Part shown: piece by piece, positions 15,648 through 23,718 of the stretch
Numbering within the stretch: the stretch's first letter is position 1
How the letters are laid out: each line of letters starts with the position of its first letter
From: Streptomyces longispororuber
GTDB lineage: Bacteria; Actinomycetota; Actinomycetes; Streptomycetales; Streptomycetaceae
Length of the DNA: 34,996 bases
Reading direction: 5' to 3'
Assembly (NCBI RefSeq): GCF_024448165.1
Contig: NZ_JAMOLN010000105.1
Coordinates: forward strand, 1-34,996
Made by a program: the position numbers and the translations under genes
Notes under the pieces: generated by a model
Databases searched by the model: none
The model's input: the letters and a program-made list of their open reading frames with translations, nothing else
What the model was told of the DNA's origin: nothing

Positions 15648-16277
15648 CGCGTACGCGAGGGGCGGCAGCATCGCCCGCGCGTCCGCCCCCTCCCCCACCC
15701 ACAGCCCGATCACCAGGGCGGCCGTGGCCTCCAGGAGCCCGGCCCGGTCGAGCCCGCCCGCGGTCACCGGCGCACAGCCGGCGTCCCGCACCAGTTCCCG
15801 TACGACGTCCAGGGCCCGCTCGTCGTCACCGCAGAGCGGGACGGCGAGCGGCTGCCCGTCGAAGACCGGCGGCGTCATCCGCCACACGTCCTCGTGGCAG
15901 AGGTTGAACGCCTTGACCACGCAGGCGTCCGGCGCGGCCGCGGCGAGGCGCCCTGCGGCGGCGGGCCCGCCCTCCGTGAGCAGCCGGAAGCCCGCGCCCA
16001 CCGGGTTCGAGCAGTCGACCAGCACCTTCCCGGCGAGCTCGCCCGGGAGTCCGGCGACGACCGCCTCCCCGGCCTCGTGGGGCAGCGCGAGCAGGACGGC
16101 GTCGGCCGCCCGCACCGCCGCCCGCAGGCCGCCGTGGCCCGCCGCCCCGATGCGTGCGGCGAGCCGCGCCGCCTTCTCCCCGTCCCGTCCGCCGACGGTG
16201 ACCTCGTGGCCCGCCCGCACCCAGTGCGCGCCGAGCGCGTCCGCCATGTTGCCCGTTCCCAGGATTCCGATCCGCAT
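15633..16277 (-). CDS. NAD(P)-binding reductase of the F420-dependent NADP oxidoreductase family
   Basis: This is a 214-residue Rossmann protein. MRIGILGTGNMADALGAHW gives the GxGxxA nucleotide motif, VGGRDGEKAARLAARIG the beta-2/ribose region, and VLLALPHEAGEAVV, LVDCSNPVG, VVKAFNL and PLCGDDERA follow the FNO/YcdN-like fold. The substrate is unknown. F420 or NADP chemistry is a family label, not shown. ATG 16277 has TAGCGT 7 nt upstream and only the weak AGGACG/CCTCCTC context, so a leaderless start is likely. It is divergent from an HxlR regulator with a 40-bp shared promoter region, which suggests redox or electrophile control of the pair. Confidence 0.85.
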   Translation of the reverse strand: MRIGILGTGNMADALGAHWVRAGHEVTVGGRDGEKAARLAARIGAAGHGGLRAAVRAADAVLLALPHEAGEAVVAGLPGELAGKVLVDCSNPVGAGFRLLTEGGPAAAGRLAAAAPDACVVKAFNLCHEDVWRMTPPVFDGQPLAVPLCGDDERALDVVRELVRDAGCAPVTAGGLDRAGLLEATAALVIGLWVGEGADARAMLPPLAYASGPA

Positions 16278-16317
16278 GAGGAGGACGCTAGGCAGCCGGT
16301 CGGGCACCATTCGGTAC

Positions 16318-16686
16318 ATGACGTCCGACCAGGGATTCCTCGCCGACTGCCGGGCCCGCCTCGCCTTCGACCTGCTGTCCAACACCTGGAACGCCGTGGT
16401 GCTGTGGGCGCTGCGCGAACGCCCGTACCGGCCGGGCGAGTTGCGCGACCGGATCGGCGGCATCAGCCCCAAGGTGCTCACCGAGACGCTGCGCCGCCTG
16501 GAGTTCAACGGGCTGGTGACCCGGCAGGCGTACGAGGAGGTGCCGCCGCGCGTCGAGTACGAACTGACCGCGCTGGGGCGGACGTTGCTCGGCCCGATCG
16601 ACGCCTTCGGGGCGTGGGCGTTCACGCACGGGGACGAGGTGATGGCGGCGCAGGACCGGCACGAGGCGGACGGCGGCGCCCCCTAG
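16318..16686 (+). CDS. HxlR-family transcriptional regulator
   Basis: This is a 122-residue winged-helix protein of the HxlR/DUF24 family. WNAVVLWALRERPYRPGELRDRIGGISPKVLTETLRRLEFNGLVTRQAYEEVPPRVEYELTALGRTLL covers the DNA-binding domain and wing. The single cysteine near the N-terminus (C11) is where redox-sensing HxlR members place theirs. It is divergent from the reductase at 15633-16277 and most likely controls it and itself. No Shine-Dalgarno is visible. CACCAT ends 7 nt before the ATG. The stop codon lies in a 14-bp perfect palindrome and in a 34-bp-period tandem duplication. Confidence 0.88.
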   Translation: MTSDQGFLADCRARLAFDLLSNTWNAVVLWALRERPYRPGELRDRIGGISPKVLTETLRRLEFNGLVTRQAYEEVPPRVEYELTALGRTLLGPIDAFGAWAFTHGDEVMAAQDRHEADGGAP

Positions 16687-16716
16687 GGGGCCGCACGAGC
16701 CGGACGGCGGCGCCCC
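16659..16716. repeat. Tandem duplication over the HxlR stop codon, with palindrome
   Basis: A 24-nt unit (16659-16682) recurs at 16693-16716 with one mismatch, a 34-bp period. The left copy contains the last codons of the HxlR gene and the right copy lies just outside it. GCCCCCTAGGGGGC (16678-16691), a perfect 14-bp palindrome around the TAG stop, may act as a terminator. The right copy has a degenerate version (GCCCCTAAGGGAC). Confidence 0.75.
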
Positions 16717-16842
16717 TAAGGGACCGGCGGGCGCACACACCAGGGTCCGGATCATCCGCTGCGACGACCTGCCGCGGGCGGCCGCCGCCCAGGATGGTCG
16801 ACATCGGCCCGCTCGGGCCAACTCCCCTCCCTGGAGGCTCCC

Positions 16843-18003
16843 TTGAAGCGTCGTGTCGTCCTCGCCCTGTCCGCCGCCCTCGCGCTCGGCGCCGTCACCG
16901 CACCGCTCGCCACCGCCGCCCCCGCGCAGCCCCGGCCCGGCGTGGTGGCGCCCGCCCCCGGCGCGCCCGACGCGCGGGCCCTCGCCGAGTCCCTCACCGG
17001 GCTGCCGGACGCCGACGCGACGGCGGCCCTCGTCCGGGTCGGCGGCAGCGGCGGCTCCTGGCACGGGTCGGCGGGCGTACGGGACCTGCGGACGGGCCGG
17101 AAGGCGCTGGCGAACGCCGAGTTCCGGGCGGGATCCACCACGAAGGTGGTGACGGCGGCCGTCGTGCTGCGTCTCGCAGCCGCCGGGAAGGTCGACCTCG
17201 ACGCACCCGTTCAGCGCTACCTCCCCGACCTGTTCGCCCCGAACGCGGACGCCTTCCGCGCCCCCATCTCCGTACGCCAACTCCTCAACCACACCTCGGG
17301 GTTGCGCCCCGGCACGGCGTTCGGGCCGACCTTCGAGGAGGCGTACGCGCACCGCTTCGAGACGCTCACCCCGCGCCAGGTCGTGGCCGGTTCGGTGACC
17401 GAGGGGCCCGCGCACGCGCCCGGCGAGGTGCAGGAGTACCTCGGCATCAACTACACGTTCCTCGGCCTGCTGATCGAGCGGGTCACGGGCCGCTCCTACG
17501 CTGCGGAGGCCGAGCGGCTCGTGCTGCGCCCGGCGGGGATGCGGCACACCTACTTCCCGGGCACCGACCCCCGCATCCGGGGCCCGCACAACCACGGCTA
17601 CCAGCTGTCGGGCGGAAAGCTGCTCGACGTGACCGAGTGGAACCAGTACGACCGCCTCGCGGGCGGCGACATGATCTCCACGACCGCCGACCTGGAACGC
17701 CTGGTCACGGCCCTGTTCAAGGGCCGGATCGTCCCGCGGCCACAGCTGGCGGAGATGTTCACCGTCCCGTCCGGCATCAAGGGCGCGACGATGAGCGCGG
17801 GACTGCAGCGCTACGAGACGCCCGACGGGCACGTCATCTGGCTGAAGACGGGCAGCCGCTACGGCTACAACTCGGTGGTCGGCGCCACCCGCGACCTGTC
17901 CAGGACGCTCGTCTACTCGGTCAACTCCACGGACGCGAAGGGCAGGGACATGAACCCCACGGCCGAGCGCATCGTGATGGCCGCGCTCAGGAACCTGGCC
18001 TGA
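16843..18003 (+). CDS. Secreted serine hydrolase (class C beta-lactamase/DD-peptidase fold)
   Basis: This is a 386-residue exported protein. It has a signal peptide (KRR, hydrophobic core, cleavage near TAAPA, about residue 27), then a serine beta-lactamase/transpeptidase-like domain with the nucleophile and general base in GSTTK (S98, K101), and the third motif KTG (335-337, LKTGSRYGYNS). The second motif, normally YxN, reads Y-L-G (199-201, EYLGINY), lacking the Asn found in D-Ala-D-Ala carboxypeptidase R61. Typical family stretches are LLNHTSGL, GRSYAAEAERLVLRPAGMRHTYF and GGDMISTTADLERL. It could be a DD-carboxypeptidase, an esterase or an R61-like enzyme. TTG 16843 is the start, with GGAGG well placed. 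The 3' end overlaps the next, convergent gene by 17 bp. Confidence 0.9.
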   Translation: MKRRVVLALSAALALGAVTAPLATAAPAQPRPGVVAPAPGAPDARALAESLTGLPDADATAALVRVGGSGGSWHGSAGVRDLRTGRKALANAEFRAGSTTKVVTAAVVLRLAAAGKVDLDAPVQRYLPDLFAPNADAFRAPISVRQLLNHTSGLRPGTAFGPTFEEAYAHRFETLTPRQVVAGSVTEGPAHAPGEVQEYLGINYTFLGLLIERVTGRSYAAEAERLVLRPAGMRHTYFPGTDPRIRGPHNHGYQLSGGKLLDVTEWNQYDRLAGGDMISTTADLERLVTALFKGRIVPRPQLAEMFTVPSGIKGATMSAGLQRYETPDGHVIWLKTGSRYGYNSVVGATRDLSRTLVYSVNSTDAKGRDMNPTAERIVMAALRNLA

Positions 18004-18523
18004 CGATCCGCCGCGCCACCCCGTGCGAGACGACGGTCGCCGCGGCCGCCCAGGCGACCCCGGCGACGACGTCGCGGCCGCGGGTGGGGCGCAGCACCCC
18101 CGCCCGCCGCAGGCGTCGCCGCGCCCACAGCGTGAACGGCACGACGAGCGTCGGCGAGGTCGCCACGCCCGGCGTGTAGCCGCGCACGGCGGCGGCCTGC
18201 CCCAGGTGCAGCAGCCCGTGCAGTCCGAATCCGTTCAGCATGGCCTGGTACGCGGCGCTGCGCCCGCCGCTCGCCCAGCCCGCGACGGCTCCCGCGCCGA
18301 CGATCCCGGCCATGACGCCGACGGCGACGGCGAACTCCCGCTCGTCGACGCCCTCCATGACCCGCCACACCCGCTCGGGCACGTCCGGCCACCGCTCGCG
18401 CAGCTCCGGCAACCGGGTGCGGACCCAGCCCGGCGCGGTGAGCACTTCTTCGGTGTCGTGCAGGGCCCAGGCCGCGAACAGCCCCAGCGTCGCCGCCGCC
18501 CCCGCGGTCGTCCCATCGGTCAT
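17987..18523 (-). CDS. HXXEE domain membrane protein
   Basis: This is a 178-residue protein with the family's signature H-D-T-E-E (in AAWALHDTEEVLTAPGW) and about four hydrophobic segments, including GVMAGIVGAGAVAGWASG, MLNGFGLHGLLHLGQAAAV and VVAGVAWAAAATVVSHGVARR. The conserved His and paired Glu suggest a membrane metal site, but no function is known. The start at 18523 lacks a Shine-Dalgarno. TAGGGT ends 6 nt upstream, suggesting a leaderless mRNA. The C-terminal end is antisense to the serine hydrolase terminus. Confidence 0.8.
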   Translation of the reverse strand: MTDGTTAGAAATLGLFAAWALHDTEEVLTAPGWVRTRLPELRERWPDVPERVWRVMEGVDEREFAVAVGVMAGIVGAGAVAGWASGGRSAAYQAMLNGFGLHGLLHLGQAAAVRGYTPGVATSPTLVVPFTLWARRRLRRAGVLRPTRGRDVVAGVAWAAAATVVSHGVARRIVRPGS

Positions 18524-18540
18524 GGCCGCACCCTATGCGG

Positions 18541-18573
18541 GGCCCCAACTGGGCCGCACGGCAACCCCGTTGC
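18541..18573 (-). terminator. Two small hairpins behind the second potD-like gene
   Basis: GCAAC/GTTGC (18561-18573, 3-nt loop) and GGCCC/GGGCC (18541-18555) follow the stop codon at 18590 on the minus strand. They could end transcription before the next gene's promoter. There is no T-run, so the assignment is tentative. Confidence 0.35.
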
Positions 18574-18589
18574 GAGGAGGACCTGCGGC

Positions 18590-19792
18590 CTACAACCCCG
18601 CGATCGCGTTCCACCGCTTCGCGAACTCGGTGCGTTCGGACGGGCGGATGTCGCGGGCGATGGCGAGGCGGGAGCGCATCTCGTCGTCGGGGAAGATCAG
18701 GGGGTCCTCGGCGAGTTCGGCGGTCTCCTTGTCCTTCGAGGAGGCGAGGACCTCGCGGGCGGCCGGGACCGGGCAGACGTAGTTGACCCAGGCGGCGAGG
18801 TCGGCGGCGACCTCCGGCTGGTAGTAGTAGTCGATCAGGCGCTCGGCGTTGGCCTTGTGGTCGGCGAGGTTGGGGATCATGAGGGACTCGGCCCACAGTT
18901 CGGCGCCCTCCTCGGGGACGACGAACTCGATGTCCGGGTCGTCGGCCTGGAGCTGGATCACGTCGCCGCTGTAGGCCTGGCAGGCGAGGACGTCGCCGCT
19001 GGAGAGGTCCTTGATGTAGTCGTTGCCGGTGAAGCGGCGGATGTGCTTCGTCCTCACGAGCTTCTCGACCTGGTCGCAGACCCGGTGGAAGTCGTCGGCC
19101 GTCCACTTCGTGATGTCGACGCCGTTGCCCTGCATGAGGAGCGCGAAGGACTCGTCGAGGCCGGAGAGCAGGGTGACGCGGCCCTTCAGGTCGGCGGCCC
19201 ACAGGTCGGAGACGTGCTTGATCTCGCGGCCGAGCCGGCGCTTGTTGTACGCGATGCCGGTGATGCCGGACTGCCACGGCACGGTGTACTTGCGGCCGGG
19301 GTCGAAGGCGGGTGAGCGCAGCAGCGGGTCGAGGTACTGGGTGACGTTCGGCTGGTGGGCCCGGTCCATCTCCTGGACCCAGCCGAGGCGCACGAAGCGC
19401 GAGCACATCCAGTCGGAGATGACGATGAGGTCCCGGCCGGTCTTCTGGTGGTTCATCAGGGACGGGCTGATCTTGCCGAAGAACTCGTCGTTGTCGTTGA
19501 TCTCCTCGGTGTACTTGACCTGGATCCCGGTCTCCTTCCCGAACGCGTCGAGGGTGGGCCGCTTCGACGGATCGTCGTCGTCGACGTCGATGTAGAGCGG
19601 CCAGTTCGCCCAGGTGAGCCGCTTCTCGGCGGACGACAGGTCCTGCCCGGCGCGGTCGCCCGGCTTCACGTAGGCGGCGGGCACCCCGCAGCCGGTGGCG
19701 AGCGCGCCGACCGCCGCGGCCGTGGCACCACCGCCCAGGGCGCGCAGCAGGGAACGACGGGTGACCTGGGAGGTGACGTGGTTGGCTCGCAC
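18590..19792 (-). CDS. Second polyamine-binding lipoprotein, PotD paralogue (orphan)
   Basis: This is a 400-residue extracellular solute-binding protein with a Tat motif (TRRSLL, arginines 12-13) and lipobox LATGC (C35). Family blocks align with the operon PotD: LTWANWPLYIDV, TGIQVKYTEEINDNDEFFGKI, RRFTGNDYIKDLSSGD, YSGDVIQLQADDPDIEF and NYVCPVPAA. It has no permease or ATPase beside it, so it probably feeds the PotABC complex at 6.6-9.5 kb with a different polyamine preference, or acts as a sensor. GTG 19792 is the chosen start, and a promoter ends 6 nt before it. GTG 19777 is an alternative. It is monocistronic by its own promoter and terminator-like hairpins. Confidence 0.92.
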   Translation of the reverse strand: MRANHVTSQVTRRSLLRALGGGATAAAVGALATGCGVPAAYVKPGDRAGQDLSSAEKRLTWANWPLYIDVDDDDPSKRPTLDAFGKETGIQVKYTEEINDNDEFFGKISPSLMNHQKTGRDLIVISDWMCSRFVRLGWVQEMDRAHQPNVTQYLDPLLRSPAFDPGRKYTVPWQSGITGIAYNKRRLGREIKHVSDLWAADLKGRVTLLSGLDESFALLMQGNGVDITKWTADDFHRVCDQVEKLVRTKHIRRFTGNDYIKDLSSGDVLACQAYSGDVIQLQADDPDIEFVVPEEGAELWAESLMIPNLADHKANAERLIDYYYQPEVAADLAAWVNYVCPVPAAREVLASSKDKETAELAEDPLIFPDDEMRSRLAIARDIRPSERTEFAKRWNAIAGL

Positions 19793-19798
19793 GCACGC

Positions 19799-19828
19799 AG
19801 GATGCCGGGGCGGGGCGGGTGGGGACAA
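19799..19828 (-). promoter_or_regulatory. Leaderless promoter of the second potD-like gene
   Basis: On the minus strand TTGTCC (19828-19823), an 18-nt spacer and CATCCT (19804-19799) sit directly upstream, the -10 ending 6 nt before GTG 19792, with no ribosome binding site. Spacing and hexamers agree with a vegetative actinomycete promoter that starts transcription at or next to the start codon. Confidence 0.5.
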
Positions 19829-19878
19829 TGGACGCTGCGTCGAGCGGGACGGCCGGCAGCCGACACCCTGTCGATGGT

Positions 19879-20730
19879 TCAGCCGGTCCAGCTCGCCAGC
19901 AGGGCCAGGTTCTCCTCGGCCGGGGTGCCGGGCGCGGGCAGATAGCCGACCAGGACCTGTTCGGCGTCGGGCAGGTGCAGGATCTCGAAGTCGAGGGCCA
20001 GCGGGCCGACGACGGGATGCTTCAGCGTGTACCGCCCCGGCCCCTTGTCGTGGACGTCCTGCCGGGCCCACAGCGTGCCGAACTCCTCGCTCTTCATGGC
20101 GAGCGTGCCGATGAGGGAGGCCAGGGACGGGTCGTCGGGGTGCCGGCCGACGCTCACCCGCAGGAACCCGACGGTCGCCTCGGCCTTGTCCCGCAGGCTG
20201 TCGGCGAACAGTTCGCGGTAGGCCTCGTCGAGGAAGACCAGGTACGCGAAGTTCCGCTGCTCGTCCGGGAGCCGGGCGAAGTCGCCGAAGACGGCCGCGG
20301 CCCGCGCGTTCCACGCGACGACCTCGGTGCGCGGTCCGCACAGGTAGGCGGGTCCCGGCTGGGCGTCGATCAGGCGCCGCAGCCCGGGGCGTACGGCTCC
20401 GGTGCGGGGCAGTGCGCGGGACCGGGCGGTGGGGCGGGCGCGGTCGGGCCGGGCGAGGTTGCGCAGATGGTCCTGCTCGGCGGGGTCGAGGCGCAGGGCG
20501 CGGCCCACGGATTCGAGCACGACGTCCGAGACGTGCGGGTTGCGGCCCTGCTCCAGGCGCACGTAGTACTCGACGCTGACGCCCGCGAGCTGCGCCAGCT
20601 CCTCCCGGCGCAGCCCCGGCACCCGCCGCGTCCCGTACGAGACGAGGCCGACGTCGTCGGGGCGCAGCCGGGCCCGGCGGGAGCGCAGGAACTGGCTGAG
20701 TTCGGTGCGGCGTTCGACCGTGGAGTCCAT
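19879..20730 (-). CDS. XRE-family regulator with MmyB-like C-terminal domain
   Basis: This 283-residue regulator has an N-terminal helix-turn-helix (LRSRRARLRPDDVGL, VPGLRREELAQLAGVSVEYYVRLEQGRNPHVSDVVLESVGRALRL). The C-terminal part (GPAYLCGPRTEVVAWNARAAAVFGDFARLPDEQRNFAYLVFLDEAYRELFADSLRDKAEATVGFLR onward) matches the MmyB-like ligand-binding PAS-type domain. Members usually repress an adjacent oxidoreductase gene. Here it diverges from an aldo/keto reductase with a 143-bp shared region, so regulation of that gene is inferred. ATG 20730 has a GATACT hexamer 6 nt upstream and no Shine-Dalgarno. Confidence 0.9.
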   Translation of the reverse strand: MDSTVERRTELSQFLRSRRARLRPDDVGLVSYGTRRVPGLRREELAQLAGVSVEYYVRLEQGRNPHVSDVVLESVGRALRLDPAEQDHLRNLARPDRARPTARSRALPRTGAVRPGLRRLIDAQPGPAYLCGPRTEVVAWNARAAAVFGDFARLPDEQRNFAYLVFLDEAYRELFADSLRDKAEATVGFLRVSVGRHPDDPSLASLIGTLAMKSEEFGTLWARQDVHDKGPGRYTLKHPVVGPLALDFEILHLPDAEQVLVGYLPAPGTPAEENLALLASWTG

Positions 20731-20873
20731 GCCCCGAGTATCGCGTGGGCCCGCGCGCCGAGGGTGGTCAAGTCTTTCCCCCCTCACAGCTGTGCCTGCC
20801 GGGGGGTGGTGCCCGGGCCGCAGAGTCTTCCCCGTCAGCACGACCACCCCATCGGCACGAAGGACGTACGACG

Positions 20874-21896
20874 ATGACTGTCAGCGACACCAACGGCTTC
20901 CCGCGGCGTGAGCTCGGCTCCACCGGTCTGCACGTGTCCACCGTCGGACTGGGCAGCTGGGCCTTCGGCGGCGAGGGCTGGCGCTTCTCCTGGGGCGGCC
21001 AGGACGACGCCCGCTCCATCGCCACGGTGCACGCCGCCGTGGAGCGGGGCGTGAACTGGATCGACACGGCCGCCGTGTACGGGCTCGGGCACGCGGAGGA
21101 GGTCGTCGGCAAGGCGATCGCCCAACTGCCGCAGAGTGAGCGGCCGTTCGTGTTCACCAAGGCCGGGCTCGTGTGGGACCCGGCGAATCCGTCGGCGGCG
21201 CCGCGCCGGGTCATGCGGCCCGACAGCGTGCGCCGCGAGGTCGAGGACTCGCTGCGCCGGCTCGGCGTCGAGACGATCGACCTGTACCAGGTGCACTACC
21301 CGGACACCGGGAAGCCCCTCGACTGGGACGGCGAGGGCAAGGAGACCGGAACTCCCGTGGAGGCCACGCCACTTGAGGAGTACTGGCAGGTGATGGCCGA
21401 GCTGAAGAAGGAGGGCAAGGTCCGTGCCATCGGCCTGTCCAACCACGGCCCGGCGCAGCTGGCCGCGGCCGCCGCGATCGCCCCGGTCGACGCCGTCCAG
21501 CCGCCCCTCTCCCTGCTCAACCGCACCGCCGGGCCGGAGATCGGCTGGGCCGCGGACCACGGCACGGGCGTGATCGTGTACTCGCCGCAGCACTCCGGGC
21601 TGCTGTCCGGGACGTTCACGAAGGAGCGGGCGGCCACGCTCGACGCGGGTGACTGGCGCCGCACCCACCCGGACTTCACCCGGGACCTGGACCGCAACCT
21701 CGAAGTGGTGGAGCGGCTCCGCACGGTCGCCGGGCGCCACGGGGTCTCCGTCGGGTCCGCCGCCATCGCGTGGGCGCTCGCGCAGCGCGGGGTGACCGGG
21801 GCGATCGTGGGGGCCCGCACGCCCGAGCAGGTGGCGGACTGGGCACGGGCCGCGCGCCTGGACCTCACGGCCGAGGATCTGACGCACCTCGGATGA
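20874..21896 (+). CDS. Aldo/keto reductase
   Basis: This is a 340-residue NADPH-dependent oxidoreductase of the AKR fold. Catalytic residues are visible as Asp64 and Tyr69 (NWIDTAAVYGLGHAEE), Lys96 (FVFTKAGL) and the His of DLYQVHYPD. GLSNHG, IVYSPQHSGLLSG, and IVGARTPEQV at the C-terminal NADP site complete the family. The sequence beginning RRELGSTGLHVSTVGLGSWAFGG is typical. It probably detoxifies or reduces small carbonyls. The substrate is unknown. ATG 20874 follows an AAGGA site. It is divergent from the XRE regulator and convergent with the histidine kinase, 3 bp from its end. Confidence 0.93.
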   Translation: MTVSDTNGFPRRELGSTGLHVSTVGLGSWAFGGEGWRFSWGGQDDARSIATVHAAVERGVNWIDTAAVYGLGHAEEVVGKAIAQLPQSERPFVFTKAGLVWDPANPSAAPRRVMRPDSVRREVEDSLRRLGVETIDLYQVHYPDTGKPLDWDGEGKETGTPVEATPLEEYWQVMAELKKEGKVRAIGLSNHGPAQLAAAAAIAPVDAVQPPLSLLNRTAGPEIGWAADHGTGVIVYSPQHSGLLSGTFTKERAATLDAGDWRRTHPDFTRDLDRNLEVVERLRTVAGRHGVSVGSAAIAWALAQRGVTGAIVGARTPEQVADWARAARLDLTAEDLTHLG

Positions 21897-21899
21897 CCG

Positions 21900-23048
21900 T
21901 CACGGCGGGTACGCGGCGGGGAAGGCGGCCTCGACGAGGAGGCCGCCGTCCGGTCCCGGCCAGGCCCGGACGGCGCCGTCGTGGGCGTGGGCCACGGCGA
22001 CCACGATGGACAGGCCGAGGCCGAGACCGTCGCGGTGCCGGGTGCGCTGGGCGCCGAGCCGGCGGAACGGTTCGAAGAGCCCCGCGATCTGCTCGGCGGG
22101 CACCGGCGGGCCGCTGTTGGTGACGCGCAGGGTGGGCCGGCCGTGTGCCGTACCGGTCCACAGCGACACCCAACTGCCTTGCTCTTGTGGGTGGTTGTGG
22201 CGTACGGCGTTGTCGACGAGGTTGACGACGAGGCGCTCGATCAGCCGCCGGTCGCCGAGCAGCGGCGCCGTCCCGAGCTCGGCGCGGACGGCCGGCCCGG
22301 CGCCGTCGGACGGCGGCAGCACCGCGCGGACGACGTCCGCGAGGTCCACCGGCTCCTTGCCCTCCAGACCCTGCTGGCCACGGGCCAGCATCAGCAGCGC
22401 CTCGATGAGCCGCTCCTGTTCCTGTCCGGCGGCGCGCACCCGCAGACAGGCGGCGCGCAGCGTGTCCGCCGACGCGTCGGGGTCGTCGAGCGCCACGTCC
22501 ACGACGGCCTGCTGCAGGGTCAGCGGGGTGCGCAGCTCGTGCGAGGCGTCGGCGACGAACCGGCGCTGCGCGGCGAAGGCGCCTTCGAGGCGGGCCAGCA
22601 GTCCGTTGAACTGGGCCGCCAGGTCGTGGAGTTCGTCGCGCGGGCGGTCCGTCGCCAGTCGTTCGTGCAGGTCGTCGGCGGAGATCCGGCGGGCCGCGTC
22701 CGTCATGGTGCGCAGCGGGGCGAGAACGCGTCCCGCGACGATCCAGCCGAGCGCGAGCGAGGCCACGGTCATCAGGGCGAGCGCGACGCCCGACTCGACG
22801 AGCAGGGTGTGCAGCTGGTCGCCGCGCTGCACCTCCAGGCTGCTCTCCACGTATCCGCGCAGCGCGGGAGCGCCCTGGTCGACCGGCGGAGCGGAGACCT
22901 TCCGGCCGGTCCTGTCGCTGCCGCGCTCGAACAGGGCGTAGGTGAGGGCGAGCAGCAGGGCGCCGGCGACGACGAAGAGCCCGCCGTACAGCAGCGTGAG
23001 CCGCCACCGGACGCTGGCCGGGAGGGCGAGGCCCCGCACGCCGGTCAC
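21900..23048 (-). CDS. Sensor histidine kinase
   Basis: This is a 382-residue membrane kinase. It has a first helix (LYGGLFVVAGALLLALTYALF, about 20-40), a short extracellular sensor segment of about 45 residues, a second helix (LLVESGVALALMTVASLALGWIVAG, about 82-106), a HAMP domain, the dimerisation/phospho-acceptor helix RRFVADASHELRTPLT (H170), the N-box LVVNLVDNAVRHN and the ATP lid segment HRDGLGLGLSIV. The G1 box is modified (VTNSGPPVP in place of D-x-G-x-G), as in many Streptomyces kinases. GTG 23048 overlaps the stop of the response regulator by 4 nt (GTGA), so the two are co-translated. The signal is unknown. Confidence 0.92.
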   Translation of the reverse strand: MTGVRGLALPASVRWRLTLLYGGLFVVAGALLLALTYALFERGSDRTGRKVSAPPVDQGAPALRGYVESSLEVQRGDQLHTLLVESGVALALMTVASLALGWIVAGRVLAPLRTMTDAARRISADDLHERLATDRPRDELHDLAAQFNGLLARLEGAFAAQRRFVADASHELRTPLTLQQAVVDVALDDPDASADTLRAACLRVRAAGQEQERLIEALLMLARGQQGLEGKEPVDLADVVRAVLPPSDGAGPAVRAELGTAPLLGDRRLIERLVVNLVDNAVRHNHPQEQGSWVSLWTGTAHGRPTLRVTNSGPPVPAEQIAGLFEPFRRLGAQRTRHRDGLGLGLSIVVAVAHAHDGAVRAWPGPDGGLLVEAAFPAAYPP

Positions 23049-23698
23049 ACCCGGTATCCGGCGCGGTCGACGGTCTCGATGAGCGACGGCTCGCCGAGCT
23101 TGCGGCGCAGCCGGCTCACGGTCACCTTCACCGTCTGGGTGAACGGGTCGGCCGCTTCGTCCCAGGCCCGCTCCAGCAGCTGCTCGGCGGAGACGACGGC
23201 ACCGCGCGCCCCGAGGAGCAGCTCCAGGACGGCGAACTCCTTGGGGCTGAGGGCGAGCGGGCGGCCGTCCCGGACGGCGGTGCGGCGTGCCGGGTCGAGG
23301 CACAGGTCCCCGTGGACCAGGACGGGCGGCAGCGCGGGCTGCGCCCGGCGGCCCAACGCCCGGACGCGCGCGACGAGTTCGGTGAACGCGAACGGCTTGG
23401 GCAGATAGTCGTCGGCGCCCATGCCGAGCCCGGCGACCCGGTCGGCGACGGTCCCGGACGCGGTCAGCATCAGGACGCGCTCCCGGGACCCGGCCGCCGC
23501 GAGGGCGCGGCACACCTGATCGCCGTGCAGGCCCGGCAGGTCGCGGTCGAGCACGACGACGTCGTACCGGTTCACCGTGGCCCGCTCCAGGGCCGCCTCC
23601 CCGTCGTGCGCGACGTCGACCGCCATGCCCTGCCGGCGCAGGCCGGCGGCGACGGTCTCGGCGAGTTCTTCGTGGTCCTCGACCACCAGCACACGCAT
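23045..23698 (-). CDS. OmpR-family response regulator
   Basis: This is a 217-residue two-component regulator. The receiver domain has the acidic pocket (VVEDHEE), the phosphorylation site Asp51 (VVLDRDLPG), Thr of LTASG and Lys101 (YLPKPF). The winged-helix output domain follows, with LSPKEFAVLELLL, VSAEQLLERAWDEAADPFTQTVKVTVSRLRRKLGEPSLIETVDRAGYRV. It is the first gene of the pair with the kinase. ATG 23698 lacks a Shine-Dalgarno and has CACACT 6 nt upstream (leaderless). The divergent neighbour is a small secreted protein, and the 9-bp inverted repeat in between is a likely binding site, so that gene may be the direct target. Confidence 0.95.
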   Translation of the reverse strand: MRVLVVEDHEELAETVAAGLRRQGMAVDVAHDGEAALERATVNRYDVVVLDRDLPGLHGDQVCRALAAAGSRERVLMLTASGTVADRVAGLGMGADDYLPKPFAFTELVARVRALGRRAQPALPPVLVHGDLCLDPARRTAVRDGRPLALSPKEFAVLELLLGARGAVVSAEQLLERAWDEAADPFTQTVKVTVSRLRRKLGEPSLIETVDRAGYRV

Positions 23699-23718
23699 GG
23701 CGTCAGTGTGGCCGCCGC

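Noticed and set aside
20731..20873. Search for an operator between the XRE regulator and aldo/keto reductase
   Set aside because: No clear inverted or direct repeat beyond chance (only GGTGGTC/GACCACC separated by about 75 bp); not strong enough to report as a site.
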